DNA of 5,040 nucleotides from the NCBI GenBank assembly GCA_012838715.1, contig DUOR01000291.1, forward strand, positions 1-5,040, written 5' to 3'. Both the position numbers and the translations under genes were made by a program. The DNA comes from Actinomycetales bacterium (lineage in GTDB: Bacteria > Actinomycetota > Actinomycetes > Mycobacteriales > Mycobacteriaceae). Under the pieces are notes generated by a model. The model ran no database searches. It saw nothing but the letters and a program-made list of their open reading frames with translations, and had not been told where the DNA came from. Shown one piece after another: positions 1 through 5,040 of the stretch (position 1 is the first letter of the stretch; the number at the start of each line of letters is the position of its first letter).

Positions 1-209
1 CCGGCCGGCGGACATCCGTCGTCGTCGCCCACCGCCTCGCCACCGCCGCCCGCGCCGACCGGATCCTCGTCCTCGACAAGGGGCGCATCATCGAGGACGG
101 CACCCATGCGCAGCTCCTCCGGGCGAACGGGGCTTACGCCCGGCTTTGGGACACGTACCATATGGGGCGGGCGGACGTGGAGGAACAAGGCGACAACCGT
201 TATCCTTGA
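1..209 (+). CDS. ABC transporter, ATP-binding domain, C-terminal end (5' partial)
   Basis: The frame opens before the window (first full codon at base 3) and stops with TGA at 207-209, leaving 68 residues. Near the start it reads [20 protein letters not shown], where the His of AHRLAT is the H-loop (switch histidine) of an ABC ATPase. It continues with [24 protein letters not shown], the usual end of exporter-type nucleotide-binding domains (D-G-x-I-x-E-x-G-T-H, then L/Y-rich helix). Walker A, signature and Walker B would lie upstream and are not visible. In the family this domain hydrolyses ATP to drive export through a fused or partner membrane domain; the substrate cannot be told from this end. 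The gene is co-oriented with odhA and ends 70 bp before it. From memory, an ABC-type exporter gene also sits next to odhA in C. glutamicum, which supports the assignment. The family is secure; the subfamily is not. Confidence 0.9.
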   Translation, partial: GRRTSVVVAHRLATAARADRILVLDKGRIIEDGTHAQLLRANGAYARLWDTYHMGRADVEEQGDNRYP

Positions 210-245
210 TTGACCCCAAAAACTCCGCATCTCCCCCGCAGCGAA

Positions 246-251
246 TGCAAT
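246..251 (+). promoter_or_regulatory. Possible -10 element upstream of odhA (weak)
   Basis: TGCAAT matches TATAAT at four of six positions. It sits six bases before an A (257) that begins an ATG, so a transcript could start at or near 257. No convincing -35 lies at 16-18 bp; TTGATT at 206-211 and TTGACC at 210-215 are too far away. In corynebacteria the -35 is often poor, so this remains possible but unproven. Read-through from the upstream ABC gene is the alternative. Confidence 0.2.
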
Positions 252-256
252 CCAAC

Positions 257-283
257 ATGAAAAGAGGCGAGTACCTGCCGTGA
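257..283 (+). other. Possible 8-codon leader ORF overlapping the odhA start
   Basis: ATG at 257 opens a short frame reading MKRGEYLP and stops with TGA at 281-283. That stop overlaps the odhA GTG start as GTGA (280-283), the arrangement seen in translationally coupled genes. No Shine-Dalgarno sequence is obvious before 257, so translation would have to be leaderless, which is common in Actinobacteria. The purine-rich AGAGG inside this mini-ORF is also the likely odhA ribosome-binding site. A frame this short can arise by chance, so this is only a candidate. Confidence 0.15.
263..267 (+). promoter_or_regulatory. Ribosome-binding site of odhA
   Basis: AGAGG ends 12 nt before the GTG at 280, slightly long but usable spacing. 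It favours GTG at 280 as the start. The in-frame ATG at 292 (residue 5) would be about 24 nt away, and no in-frame ATG or GTG lies between 244 and 279. Confidence 0.55.
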
Positions 284-3200
284 GCAGCGACATGAGCTTC
301 GGCCAGAACGAATGGCTGGTCGACGAGATGTTCCAGCAGTTCAAGAAGGACCCCCAGTCCGTGGATCAGGAATGGCGGGATTACTTCACCAAGAACGCCT
401 CTGCCACGGATGCCAGTCCCGGCAACAGCATTAAGTCGTCCGCCCGCGGAGCCGCCCAGGACGCGGCCCCGATGGCGAAGCGCGCCGCGGCCACCGAAGC
501 CGAGGCCAAGGAGACGGGCCGCCGCCCCTCCAAGGGCCCCGAGCCGACCCGCACCCCGAACAAGAAGATCCCGCAGCAGGCGAAGAAGTCGCCGATGGAC
601 AAGGCCGACAACGCCGAGTCCCCGGAGTCCGGCGAGACCGCCCTCCGCGGCGTCGCCAAGGCGATCGCGAAGAACATGGACATCTCCCTCGAGGTGCCCA
701 CCGCGACCTCCGTCCGCGACATGCCGGCCCGCCTCATGTTCGAGAACCGCACCCTGGTCAACGACCAGCTGAAGCGCACCCGCGGCGGCAAGATCTCGTT
801 CACCCACATCCTGGGTTACGCGATGGTCAAGGCGGTCATGATCCACCCGGACATGAACAACTCCTACGCCATCGTCGACAAGAAGCCGACCCTGGTGACG
901 CCGGAGAACATCAACCTCGGCCTGGCCATCGACATGCAGAACAAGGACGGCTCGCGCTCCCTCGTGGTCGCCGCCATCCGCGAGTGCGAGAAGCTCACGT
1001 TCAAGCAGTTCGTCGACGCCTACGAGGACATCGTCGTCCGCGCCCGCGACGGCAAGCTGACCGCCAAGGACTTCCAGGGCGTCACCATTTCGCTGACCAA
1101 CCCGGGCGGCATCGGCACCCGCCACTCCGTGCCGCGCCTGACCAAGGGCCAGGGCGCCATCATCGGCGTCGGCTCCATGGACTACCCGGCCGAGTTCGCC
1201 GGCGCCTCCCCGGACCGCCTCGCGGACCTCGGCGTCGGCAAGCTGGTGACCATCACCTCGACGTACGACCACCGCATCATCCAGGGCGCCGAGTCCGGCG
1301 AGTTCCTGCGCACGATGTCCAACCTGCTGGTCGACGACAAGTTCTGGGACCACATCTTCGACGTCATGGGCGTCCCCTACACCCCGGTCCGCTGGGCGCA
1401 GGACATCCCCAACGTCGGCATCGACAAGAACACCCGCGTCATGCGCCTCATCGAGGCGTACCGCCAGCGCGGCCACCTGCTCGCGGACATCGACCCGCTG
1501 CACTTCGACCACCCGAACATCATCACCCCGGACCACCGCGACCTCGACATCGCGACGCACGGCCTGTCCCTCTGGGACTACGACCGCACGTTCAACGTCG
1601 GCGGCTTCGGCGGCAAGGAGCAGATGACCCTGCGCGAGGTGCTCGGCCGCCTCCGCAACGCCTACTGCCTCAAGGTCGGCTCGGAGTACACCCACATCCT
1701 CGACGCCGACGAGCGCGAGTGGCTGCAGGACCGCATCGAAGGCGGCCAGCCCCGCCCGACCCACGCCGAGCAGAAGTACATCCTGCAGAAGCTCAACGCC
1801 GCCGAGGCGTTCGAGAACTTCCTGCAGACCAAGTACATCGGCCAGAAGCGCTTCTCCCTCGAAGGCGCCGAGTCCCTCATACCCCTGATGGACTCCGCCA
1901 TCGACACCGCCGCCGGCCAGGGCCTCGACGAGGTCGTCATCGGCATGCCGCACCGTGGCCGCCTCAACGTGCTCGCCAACATCGTCGGCAAGCCGCTGTC
2001 GCAGATCTTCACCGAGTTCGAGGGCAACATGGACCCGGCGCAGGCCGGTGGCTCCGGTGACGTGAAGTACCACCTGGGCACCCAGGGCCGCCACATCCAG
2101 ATGTTCGGCGACGGCGAAATCGACGTCTCCCTCACCGCGAACCCGTCCCACCTCGAGGCCGTCAACCCGGTCGTCGTGGGCCTGGCCCGCGCGAAGCAGG
2201 ACATCCTCAACCTCGGCGACGACGGCTACACCGTCATGCCGATGCTGCTGCACGGCGACGCGGCCTTCGCCGGCCTCGGCGTCGTCCAGGAAACCCTCAA
2301 CCTGATGGCCCTCCGCGGCTACAAGGTCGGCGGCACCGTCCACATCGTGGTGAACAACCAGATCGGCTTCACCACCTCCCCGGACTCCTCCCGCTCGTCC
2401 TACTACGCGACCGACCTGGCCAAGGCCTACGGCTGCCCGGTCTTCCACGTCAACGGCGACGACCCCGAAGCCGTCGTGTGGGTCGGCCAGCTGGCCGTCG
2501 AGTACCGCAACCGCTTCGGCAAGGACGTCGTCATCGACCTCGTCTGCTACCGCAAGCGCGGCCACAACGAGGCCGACGACCCGTCGATGACCCAGCCGCA
2601 GATGTACGAGGTCATCGACTCCAAGGAAGGCGTCCGCGCCGCCTACACCGAGGACCTCATCGGCCGCGGCGACCTCTCCGAGGAAGAGGCCGAGGCCGCC
2701 CGCCGCGACTTCCACGACCAGATGGAAGCCGTGTTCAACGAGGTGCGCGCCGCCGAGAAGGGCACCCCGGCCGACCAGTCGGGCATCACCGGCTCGCAGC
2801 CGCTGCCGCACGGCCTGGACACCAGCATCGACAAGGTGACCATGCAGTCCATCGGCCAGGCGCACATCGACGTGCCCGAGGGCTTCGAGGCGCACCCGCG
2901 CGTCGCCCCCGTGGCCAAGAAGCGCGCCGAGATGTCCAAGGAAGGCGGCATCGACTGGGGCTTCGCCGAGCTCCTGGCGTTCGGCTCCCTGGCCGGCGAG
3001 GGCCGCACGGTCCGCCTGGCCGGCGAGGACGTCCAGCGAGGCACCTTCACCCAGCGCCACGCGGTCATGATCGACCCGAAGACGGCGCAGGAGTACAACC
3101 CCATCGACGCCTACGCCACCGCGCAGGGCAACGGTGGCCGCTTCATGGTCTACAACTCGGCCCTGACCGAGTTCGCCGCCATGGGCTACGAGTACGGCTA

Positions 3201-3999
3201 CACCCTGGGCAACCCGGACGCGGTCGTCGCGTGGGAGGCGCAGTTCGGCGACTTCGCCAACGGTGCGCAGACCATCATCGACCAGTACATCTCGTCCGGT
3301 GAGGCGAAGTGGGGCCAGACCTCCAAGCTGATCCTGCTCCTCCCCCACGGCTACGAGGGCCAGGGCCCGGACCACTCGTCGGCACGCATCGAGCGTTTCC
3401 TGCAGCTGTGCGCCGAGGGTTCCTACACCGTCGCCCAGCCGTCGGACCCGGCGAACTACTTCCACCTGGTCCGCCGCCACGTGCTGTCGGACCTGCACCG
3501 CCCGCTGGTCGTCTTCACCCCGAAGTCGATGCTGCGCAACAAGGCCGCGGTGTCGCCGGTGGAGGCGTTCACCGAGCAGACGAAGTTCAAGTCGGTCATC
3601 AACGACCAGTACTTCGAGTCCGGCGAGGGCGACGCGGAGAAGGTCAAGACCATCCTCCTGGTCTCCGGCAAGCTGTACTGGGAGCTGGAGAAGAAGCGCC
3701 AGAAGGACAAGCGCGACGACGTCGCCCTGGTCCGCCTGGAGATGCTGCACCCGGTGCCGTTCAACCGCCTGCGCGAGGCGTTCGAGATGTACCCGAACGC
3801 CGACGAGGTCCGCTTCGTCCAGGACGAGCCTGCCAACCAGGGCCCGTGGCCGTTCCTGGCGCTGCAGCTGCCGGAGTACCTGCCGGACATGCCGAAGCTG
3901 ACCCGCGTGTCCCGCCGCGCCCAGTCGTCGACGGCGACCGGTGTGGCCAAGGTCCACGCCGTGGAGCAGAAGGCCCTGCTGGAGGAAGCCTTCAAGTAG
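280..3999 (+). CDS. odhA: 2-oxoglutarate dehydrogenase, fused E2 acyltransferase-E1 (OdhA/Kgd type)
   Basis: This is a complete 1239-aa protein starting with GTG at 280 and ending with TAG at 3997-3999. It catalyses the ThDP-dependent decarboxylation of 2-oxoglutarate (E1o) and succinyl transfer in the cytoplasmic dehydrogenase complex of the TCA cycle. Domains in order: an E1 N-terminal helix (about 5-37, [15 protein letters not shown]); a Lys/Ala/Pro-rich linker (about 40-118); an E2 acyltransferase core (about 120-365) with TYDHRIIQG and candidate catalytic His331; and an E1 ThDP region (about 385-1239). Visible E1 landmarks are [11 protein letters not shown] (His558), His598, the Mg-ThDP motif from HGDAAF (Asp660) to NN at 692-693, [14 protein letters not shown] (His762), [15 protein letters not shown] (Glu964, probable cofactor-activating Glu) and [15 protein letters not shown] (about 1022-1036). 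There is no lipoyl domain. In corynebacteria that is supplied by AceF, and activity is controlled by the FHA protein OdhI under Ser/Thr kinases; both are family knowledge, not visible here. Length is close to C. glutamicum OdhA (about 1220-1257 aa). No frameshift or missing key residue is seen. Confidence 0.98.
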   Translation: MSSDMSFGQNEWLVDEMFQQFKKDPQSVDQEWRDYFTKNASATDASPGNSIKSSARGAAQDAAPMAKRAAATEAEAKETGRRPSKGPEPTRTPNKKIPQQAKKSPMDKADNAESPESGETALRGVAKAIAKNMDISLEVPTATSVRDMPARLMFENRTLVNDQLKRTRGGKISFTHILGYAMVKAVMIHPDMNNSYAIVDKKPTLVTPENINLGLAIDMQNKDGSRSLVVAAIRECEKLTFKQFVDAYEDIVVRARDGKLTAKDFQGVTISLTNPGGIGTRHSVPRLTKGQGAIIGVGSMDYPAEFAGASPDRLADLGVGKLVTITSTYDHRIIQGAESGEFLRTMSNLLVDDKFWDHIFDVMGVPYTPVRWAQDIPNVGIDKNTRVMRLIEAYRQRGHLLADIDPLHFDHPNIITPDHRDLDIATHGLSLWDYDRTFNVGGFGGKEQMTLREVLGRLRNAYCLKVGSEYTHILDADEREWLQDRIEGGQPRPTHAEQKYILQKLNAAEAFENFLQTKYIGQKRFSLEGAESLIPLMDSAIDTAAGQGLDEVVIGMPHRGRLNVLANIVGKPLSQIFTEFEGNMDPAQAGGSGDVKYHLGTQGRHIQMFGDGEIDVSLTANPSHLEAVNPVVVGLARAKQDILNLGDDGYTVMPMLLHGDAAFAGLGVVQETLNLMALRGYKVGGTVHIVVNNQIGFTTSPDSSRSSYYATDLAKAYGCPVFHVNGDDPEAVVWVGQLAVEYRNRFGKDVVIDLVCYRKRGHNEADDPSMTQPQMYEVIDSKEGVRAAYTEDLIGRGDLSEEEAEAARRDFHDQMEAVFNEVRAAEKGTPADQSGITGSQPLPHGLDTSIDKVTMQSIGQAHIDVPEGFEAHPRVAPVAKKRAEMSKEGGIDWGFAELLAFGSLAGEGRTVRLAGEDVQRGTFTQRHAVMIDPKTAQEYNPIDAYATAQGNGGRFMVYNSALTEFAAMGYEYGYTLGNPDAVVAWEAQFGDFANGAQTIIDQYISSGEAKWGQTSKLILLLPHGYEGQGPDHSSARIERFLQLCAEGSYTVAQPSDPANYFHLVRRHVLSDLHRPLVVFTPKSMLRNKAAVSPVEAFTEQTKFKSVINDQYFESGEGDAEKVKTILLVSGKLYWELEKKRQKDKRDDVALVRLEMLHPVPFNRLREAFEMYPNADEVRFVQDEPANQGPWPFLALQLPEYLPDMPKLTRVSRRAQSSTATGVAKVHAVEQKALLEEAFK

Positions 4000-4022
4000 T
4001 GCCGTAGTGCCGTTGGGGCATT

Positions 4023-4059
4023 CCCGCGCGGGGAGCTGTTGAGGCTCCCCCGCGCGGGG
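4023..4059 (+). terminator. GC-rich stem-loop just after odhA, terminator-like
   Basis: CCCGCGCGGGGAGC (4023-4036) pairs with GCT plus CCCCCGCGCGGG (4044-4058), with one bulged C and a 7-nt loop (4037-4043). It begins 23 nt after the odhA stop. There is no T-run after it, so it may be an actinobacterial U-less terminator or a 3'-end stabilising hairpin in front of the stronger terminator at 4104. A 16-nt direct repeat, CCCGCGCGGGGAGCTG, occurs at 4023-4038 and 4049-4064 and partly generates the inverted repeat. Confidence 0.5.
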
Positions 4060-4103
4060 AGCTGACGGGGTCAGGTGCCCGGGGTTGGATTCCCGGGTGC
4101 CGA

Positions 4104-4153
4104 CGAAACCCCCGGGTGACCGCTTTTGCGCGGTTGCCCGGGGGTTTTCGTTT
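4104..4153 (+). terminator. Strong intrinsic terminator of odhA
   Basis: The left arm 4104-4123 pairs with the right arm 4130-4150: CCGC/GCGG, A-T, two G-U pairs, then GGGCCCCC-type pairing through 4109-4116 with 4137-4144, then AAA/TTT. One T (4148) is bulged, and CG/CG closes the base. The loop is TTTTGC (4124-4129). The stem is about 20 bp and a T-rich tail (TTTTCGTTT, 4145-4153) follows on the + strand, which gives a classic intrinsic terminator about 105 nt after the odhA stop. The opposite strand has only a short T stretch, so activity for the convergent gene is possible but weaker. Confidence 0.85.
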
Positions 4154-4187
4154 GGCCGGGTCCGTTGCCGTGCCTTTTGCCCGGCCA
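4153..4187. repeat. 8-bp inverted repeat with 19-nt loop
   Basis: TGGCCGGG (4153-4160) is the exact reverse complement of CCCGGCCA (4180-4187). It directly abuts the tail of the odhA terminator. The loop is long and no T-run follows, so its function is unclear. It may be a back-up hairpin or chance pairing in GC-rich DNA. Confidence 0.35.
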
Positions 4188-4270
4188 CTGTGCTTGCCGA
4201 CGTCCCCCGCCACCGCGAACCGGTCCGTACGACGGTGTCCGGGACCGCTCGGCGACGCCTTTTCGGGGCT

Positions 4271-4422
4271 CGGAAAGACCTCGCACCAAGATGGCGGTTC
4301 AAAGCGAATTTCCTCGGAACGAATAGCCGCGAGCTTGGTGGATCTGACGCGTAATCCACCAAGCTCGCGGTTATTTCGTTTTCCGGGAAGCGCTTTGAAG
4401 CGCCATTTGGAGGTTATTTCCG
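4271..4422. repeat. Roughly 150-bp imperfect palindrome with near-perfect 22-bp core (MITE-like)
   Basis: The core arms 4322-4343 and 4354-4375 pair at all 22 positions (one G-T), around a 10-nt centre (4344-4353). After a bulged T at 4376, CG pairs continue. Complementarity then extends outward with small gaps: TTCC/GGAA blocks, GGCGGTTCAAAGCG (4294-4307 region) against CGCTTTGAAGCGCC (4391-4404) with one mismatch, and CGGAAA (4271-4276) against TTTCCG (4417-4422). It contains no gene. Candidates are a non-autonomous transposable element or REP/MITE-like repeat, or a very large bidirectional terminator between convergent genes; the + strand has T-rich sequence after the core (4374-4382). No target-site duplication is evident by eye. 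Confidence 0.8.
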
Positions 4423-4444
4423 CAGGCCAGCGGCAGAAATAGCC
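4412..4444. repeat. Second, smaller hairpin reusing the palindrome's terminal motif
   Basis: GGTTATTTC (4412-4420) pairs with GAAATAGCC (4436-4444) with one G-T. Three more base pairs (CGC/GCG, 4421-4423 with 4430-4432) form around a short loop, separated by a 3-nt bulge. GGTTATTTC also occurs in the large palindrome (4369-4377), and AATAGCCGCGA occurs exactly at 4322-4332 and 4438-4448. The two structures therefore share sequence and probably history. Confidence 0.55.
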
Positions 4445-4467
4445 GCGATCTCGAGGGTGGGCCGCAA

Positions 4468-4494
4468 TCGCGCCTGAAAGGCCCTCAGGCGCGA
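4468..4494. repeat. Perfect 10-bp stem-loop
   Basis: TCGCGCCTGA (4468-4477) and TCAGGCGCGA (4485-4494) are exact reverse complements with a 7-nt loop (AAGGCCC). There is no T-run on either side. It lies about 280 nt beyond the stop of the convergent - strand gene, so a terminator role for that gene is possible but not supported by a tail. Confidence 0.5.
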
Positions 4495-4580
4495 CGGGGG
4501 TCGATATGACACTCGGGCCCGGACGCCACCGGATATCGCCGGAGAGCGCGTTCTGGTGGGCCCGCGAAAATCCGGAGCGC

Positions 4581-4796
4581 CCCGTCGGAAAGCACGGACG
4601 CCGCCGACTGCGGACTCAAGGGACGAATGCCGTGCGCCGCGACTCCCCCCGTCGGTAAGTGCGGTTAACGCCGACCGCGGACGCAACGATTGATGCCGTG
4701 CGCCGCGACTCCCCCGTCGGAAAGCACAGACGCCGCCGACCGAGGACGCAAGGACGAATGCCGTGCGCCGCGGCTATCCCGTCGCGAAGCGGGACG
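4581..4796. repeat. Tandem array of three 65-67-bp units plus a partial fourth
   Basis: Units start with CCCGTCGG at 4581, 4648 and 4713, with lengths of 67, 65 and 65 bp, and abut without spacers. All carry GCCGTGCGCCGCG near their end. By hand, units 2 and 3 match at about 49 of 65 positions without gaps, and units 1 and 3 differ at only a handful of positions plus a one-base gap and a ragged end. A fourth partial unit, CCCGTCGCGAAGCGGGACG (4778-4796), resembles the start of unit 1 and lies inside the 3' end of the convergent gene. Each full unit has a small GTCGG/CCGAC inverted repeat. The function is unknown. Slippage or unequal crossover would explain the array. Confidence 0.8.
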
Positions 4797-5040
4797 TGGT
4801 CAGCCACTCCTCGGCGACGGCGCGGGGTTCACGGGTGCGGCGGGTGTCCTCGGTGAGTTCGGCGACCTCGTCGGTGGTCAGGGAACCGGCGACGCGGTTG
4901 AGGGCGTTGACGCGCTCGTGCCGCGTGAGCGTCGGCTTCAGGTAGAAGGGCACGATGTGCTGCGGCAGCGCGGCGCCGGGGTTGCCGGAGGTGAGGTCGG
5001 CGATGTCGTCGGCACCCACGTCCGCCACGCCGGAGCCCGC
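4774..5040 (-). CDS. Probable osmoprotectant (glycine-betaine type) ABC substrate-binding protein, C-terminal end (partial)
   Basis: This frame on the - strand is open from the window edge (5040) to TAG at 4776-4774, giving 88 residues. A GTG at 5028 is in frame, but the frame continues upstream of it, so the true start is most likely outside the window. Visible sequence includes HIVPFYLKPTLT, then ERVNALNRVAGSLTTDEVAEL, then REPRAVAEEWL. This order, a V-P strand, then L-N-x-V-x-x-x-L-T-T-[DE]-[DE]-x-x-x-L, then a x-P-x-x-V-A-x-x-[WF]-L helix, resembles the C-terminus of OpuAC/ProX-type substrate-binding proteins. Those bind quaternary amines outside the membrane for a partner permease and ATPase. 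The ligand-binding residues and lipoprotein signal would be upstream and are not seen, so the ligand is inferred only from family resemblance. The gene converges on odhA. Its last few codons (SRFATG and stop) lie in the repeat array, so this tail may not be ancestral. Confidence 0.65.
   Translation of the reverse strand, partial: AGSGVADVGADDIADLTSGNPGAALPQHIVPFYLKPTLTRHERVNALNRVAGSLTTDEVAELTEDTRRTREPRAVAEEWLTTSRFATG

Larger units (their letters stand above)
4000..4773. other. Gene-free convergent intergenic region rich in hairpins and repeats
   Basis: Between the odhA stop and the stop of the convergent gene lie 774 bp in which I find no credible coding sequence. Open frames exist on both strands but have no recognisable product, no good ribosome-binding sites, and run through the repeats. 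In order it holds two terminator-like hairpins (4023-4059, 4104-4153), a weaker stem (4153-4187), an unremarkable stretch (4188-4270), a long palindrome (4271-4422), a related hairpin (4412-4444) and a perfect 10-bp stem (4468-4494). These are followed by a bulged stem (CGGGC 4514-4518 plus CCACC 4526-4530 against GGTGG 4555-4559 plus GCCCG 4560-4564), then a 65-67-bp tandem repeat from 4581. Confidence 0.75.

Noticed and set aside
984..2060. A + strand open frame inside odhA in another frame, rich in Arg, Pro and His.
   Set aside because: The composition is typical of an out-of-frame reading of GC-rich DNA and it lies wholly within a well-conserved gene. Similar frames at 2478-3302 and 3309-4007 were rejected for the same reason.
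4077..4099. Hairpin from two CCCGGG palindromes before the odhA terminator.
   Set aside because: Only about 6 bp can pair, each arm is self-palindromic, and the strong terminator just downstream explains termination better.
88..4362. A very long open frame on the - strand running antisense to almost all of odhA.
   Set aside because: Its translation is low-complexity (Val, Leu, Arg, Ala, Gly, Asp rich) with no recognisable domain. It is the expected mirror of a strongly C/G-ending codon pattern in odhA, which suppresses stops in the opposite frame. odhA itself is unmistakable.
4271..4422. Complete insertion sequence with target-site duplication.
   Set aside because: There is no transposase or room for one, and the bases flanking the outermost inverted blocks show no obvious direct duplication. 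Only a MITE-like or structural repeat can be claimed.
4085..4442. Open frames downstream of odhA whose translations contain a PPSSRLF-like string on both strands.
   Set aside because: The shared string is the two arms of the palindrome at 4271-4422 read in opposite directions, not a conserved protein. No ribosome-binding site or recognisable product supports coding.
4581..4796. CRISPR array.
   Set aside because: The repeats are 65-67 bp, abut with no spacers, and diverge along their length. There is no short constant repeat with unique spacers and no cas gene in view.
4616..4807. A small - strand protein with internal repeats (GESRRTA twice) over the tandem array.
   Set aside because: The peptide repeat simply reflects the DNA repeat. 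The frame overlaps the 3' end of a better-supported gene on the same strand, and no start signal is evident.

Overview
The window comes from a high-GC actinobacterium, almost certainly a GC-rich Corynebacterium. The main evidence is the large central gene. It encodes the fused, lipoyl-domain-less 2-oxoglutarate dehydrogenase OdhA (E2 acyltransferase domain followed by E1) typical of Corynebacteriales, and its N-terminus and core closely resemble C. glutamicum OdhA as I remember it. Codons are strongly C- or G-ending, which fits a genome well above C. glutamicum in GC.

Layout: (1) 1-209, + strand: the C-terminal end of an ABC-transporter ATPase domain, cut by the window edge. (2) 210-279: a short gap with the odhA ribosome-binding site and a possible tiny leader ORF whose stop overlaps the odhA start. 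(3) 280-3999, + strand: odhA, complete, 1239 aa. (4) 4000-4773: a 774-bp stretch without a convincing gene but dense in secondary structure. It has two terminator-like hairpins after odhA, a roughly 150-bp imperfect palindrome with a near-perfect 22-bp core, further stem-loops, and three contiguous copies of a 65-67-bp repeat. (5) 4774-5040, - strand: the 3' end of a gene converging on odhA, probably the C-terminus of an osmoprotectant/glycine-betaine type ABC substrate-binding protein. Its last codons and stop lie inside the repeat array.

Functionally, odhA is the TCA-cycle step from 2-oxoglutarate towards succinyl-CoA. In this lineage OdhA borrows the lipoyl domain of the pyruvate dehydrogenase E2 (AceF) and is inhibited by the FHA protein OdhI. 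The two transporter fragments have no evident role in that pathway. The upstream ABC gene is co-oriented, ends 70 bp before odhA and could share its transcript. The downstream gene is convergent and separated from odhA by the terminators.

I see no clear sign of a new multi-gene system. The non-routine content is the repeat-rich convergent intergenic region and the possible leader peptide before odhA.
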